A program made the position numbers and the translations under genes. Below are positions 1 to 8,836 of a DNA stretch of 64,000 nucleotides, piece after piece (the first letter of the stretch is position 1; every line of letters begins with the position of its first letter). Below the pieces are notes generated by a model. That model was not told the origin of the DNA. It did not search any database and saw nothing but the letters and a program-made list of their open reading frames with translations. Source of the DNA: JAGRKR01 sp041397725 (GTDB lineage Bacteria; Pseudomonadota; Alphaproteobacteria; Rhizobiales; Hyphomicrobiaceae); contig JAWKVZ010000001.1 in the NCBI GenBank assembly GCA_041397725.1, positions 1,146,392 to 1,210,391 of the forward strand. The letters run 5' to 3'.

Positions 1-222
1 CCCGGCGGCGCTCGACGATGCCAGGCGGTGCTTGAAGGCCGGCAGTCCGCCCATGTGCCGGGCGAGGTCGGCGAGAGCGGCCTCGAGCCCGATCGTGACG
101 TCCGTGGTGACGGTGGATGGCCCCTGCCCGGCAGCGGTGACGCGCGCCTCGTCGAGATCGACAGCGCGCAGTTTCGTGTAGGTCGAGCCGAAATCGATCA
201 GAAGTGCGCGTTCACCCGTCAT
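1..222 (-). CDS. glmL: Glutamate mutase accessory protein GlmL/MutL (N-terminal part, runs off the left edge)
   Basis: The 74 visible codons begin with a start that overlaps the glmS stop as ATGA (219-222). The protein opens with an acidic-glycine phosphate-binding segment, LIDFGSTYTK (residues 8-17), which is the ASKHA-type ATP-binding start of the MutL family. MutL proteins accompany adenosylcobalamin-dependent glutamate mutase and probably serve as reactivating factors. Placement straight after glmS supports the call. The rest of the gene and any catalytic GlmE subunit lie outside the window. Confidence 0.75.
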   Translation of the reverse strand, partial: MTGERALLIDFGSTYTKLRAVDLDEARVTAAGQGPSTVTTDVTIGLEAALADLARHMGGLPAFKHRLASSSAAG

Positions 223-677
223 GCGTCGGCAATCCGCTTGCCATCCGCCCGTGCCGCGAAATCGCGATTGAGGAGGTCGATGACGCCCTCGGTTCGCGTC
301 CCCGGTGGGAAGGCCCGGTCGAAGCCCATGGCCTTGAAGGTTGCCTCGGTTTCGTCCCAACTGCGCTTGCCGACCACGAGGTTGCCGCCGACGTAGAGCA
401 GAATATCCTCGAGGCCCGCCTCGATGCACATGTCGCGGAAGCCGCGGCAGTCGAGCTCTCCCTGGCCGTAGAGCGATGAGACCAGGATGGCGTCGGCGGC
501 CGTCTCTATCGCCGCCTTGATGAAGTCCTCGGCCGGCGTGAGCGCCCCGAGAGTGACGACGTTGAACCCGGCTTTTTCGAGCGCCAGCGACAGGATGCGA
601 TTGCCGACGATATGCGTATCCGCGCCGATCACGCCGGTGACCAGCGTCTTGCCAACAGCCAAGCCTTCGGCTCGCAT
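219..677 (-). CDS. glmS: Methylaspartate (glutamate) mutase small subunit, B12-binding
   Basis: This 152-residue protein is the cobalamin-binding sigma subunit of glutamate mutase, which interconverts L-glutamate and (2S,3S)-3-methylaspartate together with GlmE. The B12 signature is complete: Asp20-x-His22-x-x-Gly25 (DTHIVG), then SSL at 67-69 and GGN at 97-99. Length is normal for the family (about 135-150). The start at 677 follows a GGGGAG/AAGGA purine stretch. It overlaps glmL by four bases, so the two are translationally coupled. Methylaspartate is deaminated to mesaconate, so the divergent CoA-transferase could be a mesaconate enzyme, but glutarate is at least as likely for that gene. 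Confidence 0.88.
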   Translation of the reverse strand: MRAEGLAVGKTLVTGVIGADTHIVGNRILSLALEKAGFNVVTLGALTPAEDFIKAAIETAADAILVSSLYGQGELDCRGFRDMCIEAGLEDILLYVGGNLVVGKRSWDETEATFKAMGFDRAFPPGTRTEGVIDLLNRDFAARADGKRIADA

Positions 678-792
678 TCCTTGTCTCTCCCCGTTCTGAC
701 GTGCCCGACCCCGGTGTGTCGCGCCACTAGACTAACCGCAAGCGTTTCTTGCATGAAGGGCGTCGGTGCGCCGCAGAAGGAAGGTGAATCCC

Positions 793-2004
793 ATGGCCGG
801 GGCCTTGTCCCACATCCGAGTGCTCGATCTCACCCGCGTCCTCGCCGGACCCTGGGCAACACAGTTCCTGGCCGACATGGGCGCCGAGGTCATCAAGATC
901 GAGCGCCCGCGCCTGGGTGACGATACCCGACATTGGGGGCCGCCTTTCGCGCTCGAGCCGACCGCCGACGATCCCGGCCTCTCCGCCTACTATCTCTGCG
1001 CCAATCGCGGCAAGCACTCCGTGACCATCGATTTCGAGCGACCGGAGGGGCAGGCGCTGGTGCGCCGCATCGCCGAGACCGCCGACGTGGTGGTCGAGAA
1101 CTTCAAGACCGGCGGGCTCGCCAAATACGGGCTCGACTACCAGAGCCTCAAGGCGGTCAATCCGAGCCTCGTCTATTGCTCGATCACCGGTTTCGGCCAG
1201 ACAGGGCCGTACAGCCGGCGCGTCGGCTACGATTTCCTGATCCAGGGCATGGGCGGGCTGATGAGCCTGACCGGCCCGGCCGACGGCGAGCCGAGCAAGG
1301 TCGGCGTGGCCATGAGCGACGTCGTCACCGGCTTCAATGCACTGTCGGGCATCCTGGCGGCGCTCGTGCGGCGCGAGCGGACGGGCGAGGGCGAGCACAT
1401 CGACGTGGCGCTGCTCGATTGCACGGTGGCGGCCCTCATCAACCAGGCGTCGTCCTATCTGGTCAGCGGCGAGGTGCCGGAGCGGCTCGGCAACCAGCAC
1501 CCGACCACGGTGCCGAACCAGCCGTTCGAGACCGCGGACGGGCGCATCATCGTGCTGGTCGGCAACGATGCCCAGTTCGCGCGGCTCGCGGCGGCGATGG
1601 GCCTCGCCCGCGTCGCGGAGGACGAGCGCTACCGTACGATGCGCGCCCGCATCGTCAACCGTCAGGAGATCGTCGAGATCCTCGAGCGCGAGTTCCGCAC
1701 ACGGCCGTCAGCCTACTGGATCGAGCGGCTGGAGAAGGTCTCCATCCCCTGCGGCCCGATCAACACGCTCGAACAGGTCTTCGCCGATCCGCAGATCGAG
1801 GCCCGCGGGCTCAGGCGCGAGCTCACTCACGAGCGCGCCGGCGTGCTGCCGGTCGTCGCCAACCCCGTCCGCTTCGCATCGGGTCCGACGACGGCCGCGA
1901 AGGCGCCGCCGATGCTGGGTGAGGACACCGCCACGGTTCTGCGCCGCCTGCTGGGCCTGCAGGACGACGAGATCGCCGAATTGCGGACAAAGCGGGTGTT
2001 GTGA
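793..2004 (+). CDS. CaiB/BaiF class III CoA-transferase (dicarboxylate type)
   Basis: The 403-residue protein moves CoA between carboxylic acids. The N-terminal motif VLAGPWATQFLADMGAE and the catalytic aspartate (Asp176, in GVAMSDVVTG) are both present. The ATG at 793 is preferred over an upstream start at 766 because AAGGTG sits just before it. The opening GDDTRHWGPPFA resembles succinyl-CoA:glutarate CoA-transferases, and a glutaryl-CoA dehydrogenase lies 5 kb downstream, so glutarate is my favoured substrate. Divergence from glmS makes mesaconate a second candidate. The substrate cannot be fixed from sequence alone. Confidence 0.8.
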   Translation: MAGALSHIRVLDLTRVLAGPWATQFLADMGAEVIKIERPRLGDDTRHWGPPFALEPTADDPGLSAYYLCANRGKHSVTIDFERPEGQALVRRIAETADVVVENFKTGGLAKYGLDYQSLKAVNPSLVYCSITGFGQTGPYSRRVGYDFLIQGMGGLMSLTGPADGEPSKVGVAMSDVVTGFNALSGILAALVRRERTGEGEHIDVALLDCTVAALINQASSYLVSGEVPERLGNQHPTTVPNQPFETADGRIIVLVGNDAQFARLAAAMGLARVAEDERYRTMRARIVNRQEIVEILEREFRTRPSAYWIERLEKVSIPCGPINTLEQVFADPQIEARGLRRELTHERAGVLPVVANPVRFASGPTTAAKAPPMLGEDTATVLRRLLGLQDDEIAELRTKRVL

Positions 2005-2129
2005 CGATAGAGTGTGCGCGGCCTGGCAAGGTTGTCTTACGACGGTGCGCCGCAGCGGCTAAGGTGCGGGGCCATGCGCCGTGAGCCGTGCAGCCGATCG
2101 CCAATGACATACAGTCGAGAAGAGCAGAG

Positions 2130-4409
2130 ATGACAGAGACCTTGCGGCGCGCCGCGCTCGACTATCACGAGGCCGACCCGCCCGGAAAGATCGCCATCTC
2201 GGCCACCAAGCCGTTGGCTACGCAGACCGATCTGGCGCTCGCCTATTCGCCGGGTGTCGCGCATGCCTGCGAGGCCATCGCCGCCAATCCGGAGGACGTC
2301 TCGCGCTACACCGCCCGCAGCAATCTCGTGGGCGTCATCACGAACGGCACGGCCGTTCTCGGCCTCGGTGACATCGGGCCGCTGGCGGCCAAGCCGGTGA
2401 TGGAGGGCAAGGCGGTCCTGTTCAAGAAGTTCGCCGGCATCGACGTCTACGACATCGAGGTGGCGGAGAAGGACCCGGACGCCTTCGTCGAGGCCGTCGC
2501 CCGCCTCGAGCCGACCTTCGGCGGCATCAACCTCGAGGACATCAAGGCGCCAGAGTGCTTCGAGATCGAGCGGCGACTGCGCGAGCGCGTGCGCATTCCT
2601 GTGTTCCACGACGATCAGCATGGCACGGCGATCGTCGTCGCTGCCGGCATTCTCAACGGCCTGAAGGTCGTCGGCAAGTCGCTCGCCGACGTGAAGCTCG
2701 TCTGTTCCGGGGCCGGCGCCGCCGCCCTGGCGTGCCTCAATCTCCTGCGCTCGCTCGGGCTGCCGCGCGAGAACATCACCGTCTGCGACATCCTCGGCGT
2801 CGTCTATCAGGGCCGGCAGGAGCTGATGGACCCCTACAAGGTCACCTATGCCCGCGAGACGACCGCCCGCACGCTGGGTGAAGCAATCGTCGGGACGGAC
2901 ATTTTCCTTGGCCTTTCGGCCGGGCGCGTCGTCACGCGCGAGATGGTTGCGAGCATGGCGCCGCGCCCGCTCGTGTTTGCACTGGCCAACCCCGTTCCCG
3001 AGATCATGCCCGAGGACGTGAAGGCGGCGCGGCCCGACGCCGTCATCGCGTCCGGACGATCGGACTATCCGAACCAGATCAACAACGTGCTCTGCTTTCC
3101 CTTCCTGTTCCGGGGCGCGCTGGACGTCGGCGCCACGACCATCAACGAGGAGATGAAGAAGGCGGCCGTCGAGGCACTGGCCGGCATCGCCGAGGGCGAG
3201 GCCTCCGACGTCGTGCTCTCCGCCTACAAGGCCGATACGTTCGTGTTCGGGCCGGACTACATCATCCCGAAACCGTTCGATCCGCGGCTGATCGTGGAGA
3301 TCTCCGCGGCCGTCGCCAAGGCCGCCATGGATAGTGGCGTTGCCACGCGCCCGATCAAGGATTTTGCCGCCTATCGCGAGCGCCTCTCGGCGTTCGTCTG
3401 GCGCTCCGGCTTCGTCATGAAGCCCATCTTCGACACCGCGAAGCAGTCACCGAAGCGCATTGTTTTCGCCGACGGCGAGCACCCGTATGTGCTGCAGGCA
3501 GCCCAGCAGCTCGTTTCGGAGGGCATCGCCCGGCCCATCCTGATCGGCCGGCGGGAGAGCATCGAACGCATGCTGAGCCATCTCGGCTTGCGGGTGCGGG
3601 ACGGCAAGGGCATCGAGATCTTCGACGCGGACGCGGACCCGCGCACGCCGGGCATGGCCGAGGAGTACCACCGTCTGGTCGAGCGCAAGGGCATCTCGCC
3701 GACACAGGCCCAGGCCATCGCGCGAACGCATGTGACGGTCATTGCCTGCATGCTGTTGCGTCGCGGCGATGCGGACGCGGCGATCTGCGGTCCCGTCGGT
3801 CGCTTCCAGTATCATCTCCAGCACGTGGAGCAGGTCATCGGCAAGGCCGAGGGCGTCAGGGACTTCGCGACGCTGTCGGCGATGATCCTGCAATCCGGCA
3901 CGTTCTTCCTGACGGATACCTATGTCAGCTACGACCCGACGCCGGAGCAACTGGCCCATACGACCATCATGGCGGCCGCGGAGGTGCGCCGCTTCGGCGT
4001 CGAGCCGCGTATCGCTCTCGTCTCGCATTCGAGCTTCGGCACGTCGGAGGCGCCCTCGGCCCGCAAGATGCGCGAGGCGCTGGAGATCGTCGCGGCCCGG
4101 GCGCCGGAGCTGCAGGTCGAGGGCGAGATGCATGCCGACGCCGCGCTGTCGCCGTTCATCCGCGACGAGATTTTTCCCAACTCGCGGCTGAAGGGGCAGG
4201 CCAACCTGCTGGTCATGCCGAGCCTCGATGCCGCCAACATTGCCTTCAATCTCCTGAAGGTGATTGGCAATGGCGTCTCGGTGAGCCCTATACTGCTCGG
4301 TGCGGCGCGGCCGGTGCACATCGTTACCCCGTCGATCACTGTGCGCGGCCTGCTCAACATGGCAGCCTTGGCATGCGTCGGATGCGAGAGGGGGCCCGGT
4401 GCGGAATGA
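2130..4409 (+). CDS. maeB: NADP-dependent malic enzyme (two-domain, MaeB type)
   Basis: The enzyme oxidatively decarboxylates malate to pyruvate. Its 759 residues match the large bacterial form: malic-enzyme N-terminal and NAD-binding domains to about residue 430, then a phosphotransacetylase-like domain to the end that is usually regulatory (acetyl-CoA sensing). Family motifs seen include LAYSPGVA, FHDDQHGTA and the dinucleotide-binding VCSGAGAAALACL. I chose the ATG at 2130, not the one at 2088, because the family starts directly at the RRAALDYH segment and a GAGAAGAGCAG purine run precedes it. Confidence 0.92.
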   Translation: MTETLRRAALDYHEADPPGKIAISATKPLATQTDLALAYSPGVAHACEAIAANPEDVSRYTARSNLVGVITNGTAVLGLGDIGPLAAKPVMEGKAVLFKKFAGIDVYDIEVAEKDPDAFVEAVARLEPTFGGINLEDIKAPECFEIERRLRERVRIPVFHDDQHGTAIVVAAGILNGLKVVGKSLADVKLVCSGAGAAALACLNLLRSLGLPRENITVCDILGVVYQGRQELMDPYKVTYARETTARTLGEAIVGTDIFLGLSAGRVVTREMVASMAPRPLVFALANPVPEIMPEDVKAARPDAVIASGRSDYPNQINNVLCFPFLFRGALDVGATTINEEMKKAAVEALAGIAEGEASDVVLSAYKADTFVFGPDYIIPKPFDPRLIVEISAAVAKAAMDSGVATRPIKDFAAYRERLSAFVWRSGFVMKPIFDTAKQSPKRIVFADGEHPYVLQAAQQLVSEGIARPILIGRRESIERMLSHLGLRVRDGKGIEIFDADADPRTPGMAEEYHRLVERKGISPTQAQAIARTHVTVIACMLLRRGDADAAICGPVGRFQYHLQHVEQVIGKAEGVRDFATLSAMILQSGTFFLTDTYVSYDPTPEQLAHTTIMAAAEVRRFGVEPRIALVSHSSFGTSEAPSARKMREALEIVAARAPELQVEGEMHADAALSPFIRDEIFPNSRLKGQANLLVMPSLDAANIAFNLLKVIGNGVSVSPILLGAARPVHIVTPSITVRGLLNMAALACVGCERGPGAE

Positions 4410-4412
4410 GCG

Positions 4413-4445
4413 AAAAAAAAGCCTCGCAGCTTGATGGCGCGAGGC
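4413..4445 (-). terminator. Terminator-like hairpin oriented to the minus strand
   Basis: GCCTCGC (4421-4427) pairs with GCGAGGC (4439-4445) across an 11-base loop. On the + strand it is preceded by eight A residues (4413-4420). Read on the minus strand this is stem followed by TTTTTTTT, the layout of an intrinsic terminator. No minus-strand gene ends here, so it may stop antisense transcription into maeB. Confidence 0.4.
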
Positions 4446-4560
4446 TGTCACAAGAATCCCGCTGGGACAAAATCTGGGGGATCGTCGCGGGCAGTTGGGA
4501 CAGGATTATGATTGCCAGACTTTTCGTTATTCAGTCCACAACAAGTTCGTCTAGCGAGAG

Positions 4561-4585
4561 TTATCCACAAATTCCCTGTTGATAA
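4561..4585. promoter_or_regulatory. Pair of inverted DnaA-box-like sites
   Basis: TTATCCACA at 4561-4569 is an exact match to the classical DnaA box. TGTTGATAA at 4577-4585 is the same box in reverse orientation with one mismatch. They sit in an AT-rich pocket within otherwise GC-rich DNA. Origin, DnaA titration or regulatory function cannot be told apart from sequence. Confidence 0.4.
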
Positions 4586-4756
4586 CCTTGGGTGTTGCGC
4601 GTGATCATCTGCTTGGTCGCACGCTCAGGTTGCTCTCTCGGCCGCACCCGCGGCCGATCACAGATATCGCATCTCACTTGTGCGCGGGGATGGGTCTCGC
4701 CATAAGAACATCGGCTAGACCGGTCCCGGTCCACGCACCCCTTGAAGGAAGCTCGG

Positions 4757-6139
4757 ATGTCGACGCGCGAGGAAGGTACGCTCAGTCCATTGGTGCGCTC
4801 GCGCGACGATCTCGTCGGCTGGATCGCTGCCGGCAGCAAACCGAGTTCTGCTTGGCGTATCGGCACCGAGCACGAGAAGTTTCTCTTCAATGTCGCCGAT
4901 CGCTCGCCCGTCCCCTACGAGGGGCCTGCGGGTGTTTGCGCCTTGATGGAAGGGCTGATCGCACGCTACGGCTGGGAGGCGATCCGCGAAGGCGAGACCA
5001 TCATCGCCTTGAAGCGCTCGGACGAACTCGGTGGTGGCACCGTGTCGCTCGAGCCGGGTGGCCAGTTCGAGCTGTCGGGCGCGATCCTCGAGACCATTCA
5101 TCAGGTCCATCGCGAAACGATGGAGCATCTCGATCAGGTGAAGGCGGTGGGAGGCGAACTCGGCGTCGGCGCGCTGGGGCTCGGTTTCTCGCCGCTCTGG
5201 CGGCTCGATGAGACGCCGCGCATGCCCAAGCGCCGCTATGCCGTGATGACCCGCTACATGCCCCAGGTCGGCGCCCAGGGCCTCGAGATGATGTACCGGA
5301 CGGCCACGATCCAGGTGAACCTCGACTTCGCCGACGAGGCGGACATGGTGCAGAAGCTGCGCGTCTCGCTGGCGCTGCAACCCATCGCCACCGCGCTGTT
5401 CGCCGCATCGCCCTTCACGGAGGGGCGGCCCAACGGCTTCCGCTCCCTGCGCAGCGAGATCTGGCGCCATACCGACCCGAACCGCACGGGCATGCTGCCG
5501 TTCGTGTTCGAGGACGGCATGGGTTTCGAGCGCTATGTCGACTACGCGTTGGACGTACCGATGTACTTCGTCTACCGGGCGGGCGAGTACATCGATGTGG
5601 CCGGCGCCTCGTTCCGGGATTTTCTCGCCGGCCGCCTGTCGGCGCTGCCGGGGGAGACGCCCACCATCGACGACTGGTCGGACCATCTGACCACGCTTTT
5701 TCCCGAGGTTCGCTTGAAGCGCTTTCTGGAGATGCGCGGCGCGGACGGCGGGCTTGCACCGCAGATCAGCGCGCTTCCGGCGTTCTGGACCGGCCTGCTC
5801 TACGACCGCGTGGCGCTCGATGAGGCCTGGCAGTTGGTCAAGGACTGGACGGCGCAGGAGCGCCAGACGCTGCGCGACGACGTGCCCCGTCTGGCGCTCG
5901 CGGCTCCGTTCCGGTCGGGCCGCATCGGCGATGTCGCCCGCGAGGTGTTGGCGATCTCCCATCGCGGTTTGGCGCGGCGCGCCCGGAAGGACGCCACCGG
6001 CGCGGACGAGCGGATCTATCTTGCCCCGCTCGACGAGATCGTGGGCGCCGGCAGGACCACCGCCGACGTCATGCTCGAGCGCTTTCACGGCGCCTGGAAA
6101 GGCAGCGTGATGCCGGTATTCAACGAATTCGCCTTCTGA
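4757..6139 (+). CDS. gshA: Glutamate-cysteine ligase (plant/alphaproteobacterial type)
   Basis: This 460-residue enzyme joins glutamate and cysteine, the first step of glutathione synthesis. The length and the conserved segments IGTEHEKFLF (near residue 36), SLEPGGQFELSG and MTRYMP match the alphaproteobacterial/plant class of GshA, not the enterobacterial one. The ATG at 4757 follows AAGGAAGC. It ends 9 bp from the convergent TIR gene. No gshB is seen in the window. Confidence 0.92.
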   Translation: MSTREEGTLSPLVRSRDDLVGWIAAGSKPSSAWRIGTEHEKFLFNVADRSPVPYEGPAGVCALMEGLIARYGWEAIREGETIIALKRSDELGGGTVSLEPGGQFELSGAILETIHQVHRETMEHLDQVKAVGGELGVGALGLGFSPLWRLDETPRMPKRRYAVMTRYMPQVGAQGLEMMYRTATIQVNLDFADEADMVQKLRVSLALQPIATALFAASPFTEGRPNGFRSLRSEIWRHTDPNRTGMLPFVFEDGMGFERYVDYALDVPMYFVYRAGEYIDVAGASFRDFLAGRLSALPGETPTIDDWSDHLTTLFPEVRLKRFLEMRGADGGLAPQISALPAFWTGLLYDRVALDEAWQLVKDWTAQERQTLRDDVPRLALAAPFRSGRIGDVAREVLAISHRGLARRARKDATGADERIYLAPLDEIVGAGRTTADVMLERFHGAWKGSVMPVFNEFAF

Positions 6140-6148
6140 GATCGCGCC

Positions 6149-7054
6149 CTACCGCCGTCGCGACGATATGCGGAGCAGGATGAAGGCCGCGACGAGGAAC
6201 GTCATCAGGCCTCCCGCAAGCGGTATCGCATCGTAGCTCGGGATGTCCGTGATCAGGCGGAAGGGGCCGGTCTGTGCCGCTCGTTTCGCCTCGTAGATCC
6301 TGAGCCGCCATGCCTCGTGCGTCAGGTAGCCGGCGAACAGCGCGAGCCAGCCGATTCCAGCCGCGGCGAGCAGGCTGCGCCACGTGCCCCGGTAGCCGCC
6401 TGCGAAGCCGTTCGCCAGCAGGGCCACGGCGAGGACGGCGCAGGCTCCCAGCATCATCATGTGCACGGCGCCGCCGAGCTCGAGGCGCTGGCCGAGGAAG
6501 AAGAGTGGCGTAACGGCCGCCAGCAGGACGAGGCTGTAGCTCAGAAACGATCTGTGCAGCGCCGGTGTCGCGGCGGCGTGTGCCGCCGGACGCTGGCGTT
6601 CCTCGATGGCATCGACCAGCCTGGCGATGTCCGGGCCGAAGCTCGCGCGCGAGATCGCAACGGCGTTGCGCCGCGCGAGTGGCTTGAGGGAAGCCGGGAG
6701 CTCACGCTCCTCCGGCATGCGCGCGCCATCGATGAGGACCGGCACGACGCGAATATCGTCGCGCCGCAACGCGCTCGCCACCTCGATGCGGACGAAATCG
6801 TTCTCGTCGTCCAATCGCCGCCGCCCCTTGCCGTCGCGGGCATCGAGCCAGCCCCTGCCGATCATGCAGAGCAGTACGTCGCACCCCGCGACCTGACGTT
6901 CCAGCTCGCGCACGAAGTCGCGTCCGGGCGGAATGTCGTCGACATCCATGAAGAGCTTGCCGTTTCGAAGGCTTTGCGAGAGCCGCTCGTAGATGCGGTC
7001 GACCCACGCCGCGGAGTCGTCGCGGCGATACGAAATGAAGACCGACTTGCCCAT
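6149..7054 (-). CDS. TIR-domain protein with four C-terminal membrane helices
   Basis: The 301-residue protein starts with a TIR fold: VFISYRRDD (5-13), FMDVDDIPPGRDF (35-47), and a glutamate (Glu91, in VRIEVASAL) at the place of the catalytic residue of TIR NADases. After a linker at 150-168 come four hydrophobic stretches at about 170-188, 196-218, 226-244 and 276-295. This would tether the TIR domain to the inner membrane. Bacterial TIR proteins act as NAD-cleaving immune effectors, virulence factors or scaffolds. No partner sensor gene is adjacent, so the role is unknown. Confidence 0.75.
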   Translation of the reverse strand: MGKSVFISYRRDDSAAWVDRIYERLSQSLRNGKLFMDVDDIPPGRDFVRELERQVAGCDVLLCMIGRGWLDARDGKGRRRLDDENDFVRIEVASALRRDDIRVVPVLIDGARMPEERELPASLKPLARRNAVAISRASFGPDIARLVDAIEERQRPAAHAAATPALHRSFLSYSLVLLAAVTPLFFLGQRLELGGAVHMMMLGACAVLAVALLANGFAGGYRGTWRSLLAAAGIGWLALFAGYLTHEAWRLRIYEAKRAAQTGPFRLITDIPSYDAIPLAGGLMTFLVAAFILLRISSRRR

Positions 7055-7225
7055 GCTTGGACCTGCCCCGTAGCCTCGCCGGGATCGTAGCAGGGCGCAA
7101 TTCGACGGACAACTGACGGGTTACGCGGGCCGAGCGCCGATGGCGCCACGTCTTGACAGCAAGAGCGCCAGCGGCAAAGTGGCCGGAACCCCAGTTGAGC
7201 CCAACAGCCCAGGCAAGAGAGCGTC

Positions 7226-8455
7226 ATGCAAGACAAGACACCCGCCGAGAAGAGCAGCGCCAAGACGAAAGCCGCATTTGCCTGGGAGGACCCGTTCCTG
7301 CTCGATGCTCAGTTGAGCGAGGAAGAGCGCATGGTGCGGGACGCTGCGCACCTCTTCTGCCAGGAGCGGTTGATGCCGCGCGTGCGTGAAGCCTTCCGCA
7401 ACGAGACGTTCGACCGCGCCGTCATGCGCGAAATGGGCGAGATGGGACTGCTCGGCGTGACGCTGCCCGAGGTCTACGGCGGCACCGGCCAGAGCTACGT
7501 GCAGTATGGTCTGGTGGCGCGCGAGGTGGAGCGCGTGGACTCGGGCTACCGCTCGACGATGAGCGTGCAGGGCAGTCTGGTGATCTATCCCATCTACGCC
7601 TACGGCAGCGAGGCGCAGCGCAAGAAGCACCTGCCGCTGCTGGCGTCGGGCGAGCACATCGGCTGCTTCGGTCTCACCGAGCCCGATCACGGCTCGGACC
7701 CCGGCGGCATGAAGACCCGGGCGAAGAAGGTGGACGGGGGCTTTGTGCTCAACGGTGCCAAGACCTGGATCTCGAACGCTCCCGAGGCCGACGTCGCGGT
7801 GGTCTGGGCCAAGGCGGACATGGGCGATGGCAAAGAGCCGGCCATCCGCGGCTTCATCGTCGAGCGCGGCGCCAAGGGGTTCTCGACACCCAAGATCGAA
7901 GGCAAGTTCTCGCTCAGGGCCTCCATCACCGGCTCGATCGTGCTCGAGGACTGCTTCGTGCCGGAGGAGAGCCTGTTGCCGAATGTGGTCGGCCTCAAGG
8001 GGCCGTTCGGCTGCCTCAACCGGGCGCGCTACGGCATCGCCTGGGGCTCGCTCGGTGCCGCCGAGTTCTGCTGGCATGCCGCGCGTCAATACACCCTCGA
8101 CCGCAAGCAATTCGGCCGCCCGCTGGCGGCCAACCAGCTCATCCAGAAGAAGCTCGCCGACATGCAGACCGAGATTTCGCTCGGCCTGCAGGGCGTGCTG
8201 AGACTCGGCCGCATGATGGACGAAGGCACGGCGGCGCCGGAGCTCGTGTCGCTGATGAAGCGCAACAACTGCGGCAAGGCCCTCGACGTGGCCCGCGTCG
8301 CGCGCGACATGCACGGCGGCAACGGCATTGCCGACGAGTATCACGTCATTCGCCATCTCCTCAATCTCGAGACGGTCAACACCTACGAGGGTACGCACGA
8401 CGTGCACGCGCTGATTCTCGGTCGCGCGCAGACGGGGCTGCAGGCCTTCTTCTGA
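7226..8455 (+). CDS. gcdH: Glutaryl-CoA dehydrogenase
   Basis: This FAD enzyme converts glutaryl-CoA to crotonyl-CoA and CO2 in lysine, hydroxylysine, tryptophan and glutarate breakdown. The 409 residues show the acyl-CoA dehydrogenase fold with GcdH-specific segments: SGYRSTMSVQGSLV, GCFGLTEPDHGSDPGG and, near the C-terminus, NTYEGTHDVHALILGRAQTG, whose glutamate is the catalytic base. The first 20 or so residues are a Lys/Ala-rich extension. The CoA-transferase at 793-2004 could supply its substrate. Confidence 0.92.
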   Translation: MQDKTPAEKSSAKTKAAFAWEDPFLLDAQLSEEERMVRDAAHLFCQERLMPRVREAFRNETFDRAVMREMGEMGLLGVTLPEVYGGTGQSYVQYGLVAREVERVDSGYRSTMSVQGSLVIYPIYAYGSEAQRKKHLPLLASGEHIGCFGLTEPDHGSDPGGMKTRAKKVDGGFVLNGAKTWISNAPEADVAVVWAKADMGDGKEPAIRGFIVERGAKGFSTPKIEGKFSLRASITGSIVLEDCFVPEESLLPNVVGLKGPFGCLNRARYGIAWGSLGAAEFCWHAARQYTLDRKQFGRPLAANQLIQKKLADMQTEISLGLQGVLRLGRMMDEGTAAPELVSLMKRNNCGKALDVARVARDMHGGNGIADEYHVIRHLLNLETVNTYEGTHDVHALILGRAQTGLQAFF

Positions 8456-8476
8456 TCGAGCGATCGAGGCAGCACT

Positions 8477-8495
8477 CGCGCCGTGCCCCGGCGCG
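8477..8495. terminator. GC-rich stem-loop between convergent genes
   Basis: CGCGCCG (8477-8483) pairs perfectly with CGGCGCG (8489-8495) around a five-base loop, between the gcdH stop and the stop of the convergent small membrane protein. No T-run follows on either side, so any terminator activity is uncertain. Confidence 0.35.
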
Positions 8496-8500
8496 GGAGA

Positions 8501-8836
8501 TCAATCCGGCTGGCGCCAAGGCGCGCGGATGTGCCAGGACGGCTCGCCGGGCTCCTGTCCCTGCGCGAGCCTGCGCTCGACCTCGATGGACCGGCTGAAC
8601 GACCACGTCGCGATCCAGAGCCCGGCGAGGGCGTTCAGGGCCATGAGCGCCAGATTGATCTCGTAGGGCACTCCGAAAATGGCGAGGAACGGCGAGGTCA
8701 GCCCGATGGCCAGGGCCAGGAACGTCGTGGTCGTGAGAACCGCGCAGGAGGCAGCCGCGAGGTAGTCCGAGGTTCCGAGCGTGGTCGATGCCGAATGCGA
8801 CGAGCCGAGCGGCTGCGACGTCGGTAGGGCGTGCAT
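8501..8836 (-). CDS. Small two-helix membrane protein of unknown function
   Basis: This 111-residue protein is not recognised. A polar Ser/Thr-rich N-terminus (1-25) is followed by two hydrophobic segments at about 27-48 and 55-78 and a charged tail (RSIEVERRLAQGQEPGE) that is probably cytoplasmic. I placed the start at the ATG 8834-8836. A longer frame to 8971 has low-complexity Arg/Pro sequence and looks non-coding upstream of that methionine. It stands alone, convergent to gcdH. Confidence 0.5.
   Translation of the reverse strand: MHALPTSQPLGSSHSASTTLGTSDYLAAASCAVLTTTTFLALAIGLTSPFLAIFGVPYEINLALMALNALAGLWIATWSFSRSIEVERRLAQGQEPGEPSWHIRAPWRQPD

Larger units (their letters stand above)
4410..4756. 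other. Intergenic region maeB-gshA
   Basis: This 347-bp gap contains no convincing gene. It holds a hairpin with an A-tract just after maeB and, at 4500-4590, an AT-rich stretch with two inverted DnaA-box-like sequences. Both are listed separately. Confidence 0.6.

Noticed and set aside
678..792. Cobalamin riboswitch before glmS
   Set aside because: The 115-bp divergent gap is too short and shows no B12-box-like sequence that I can recognise.
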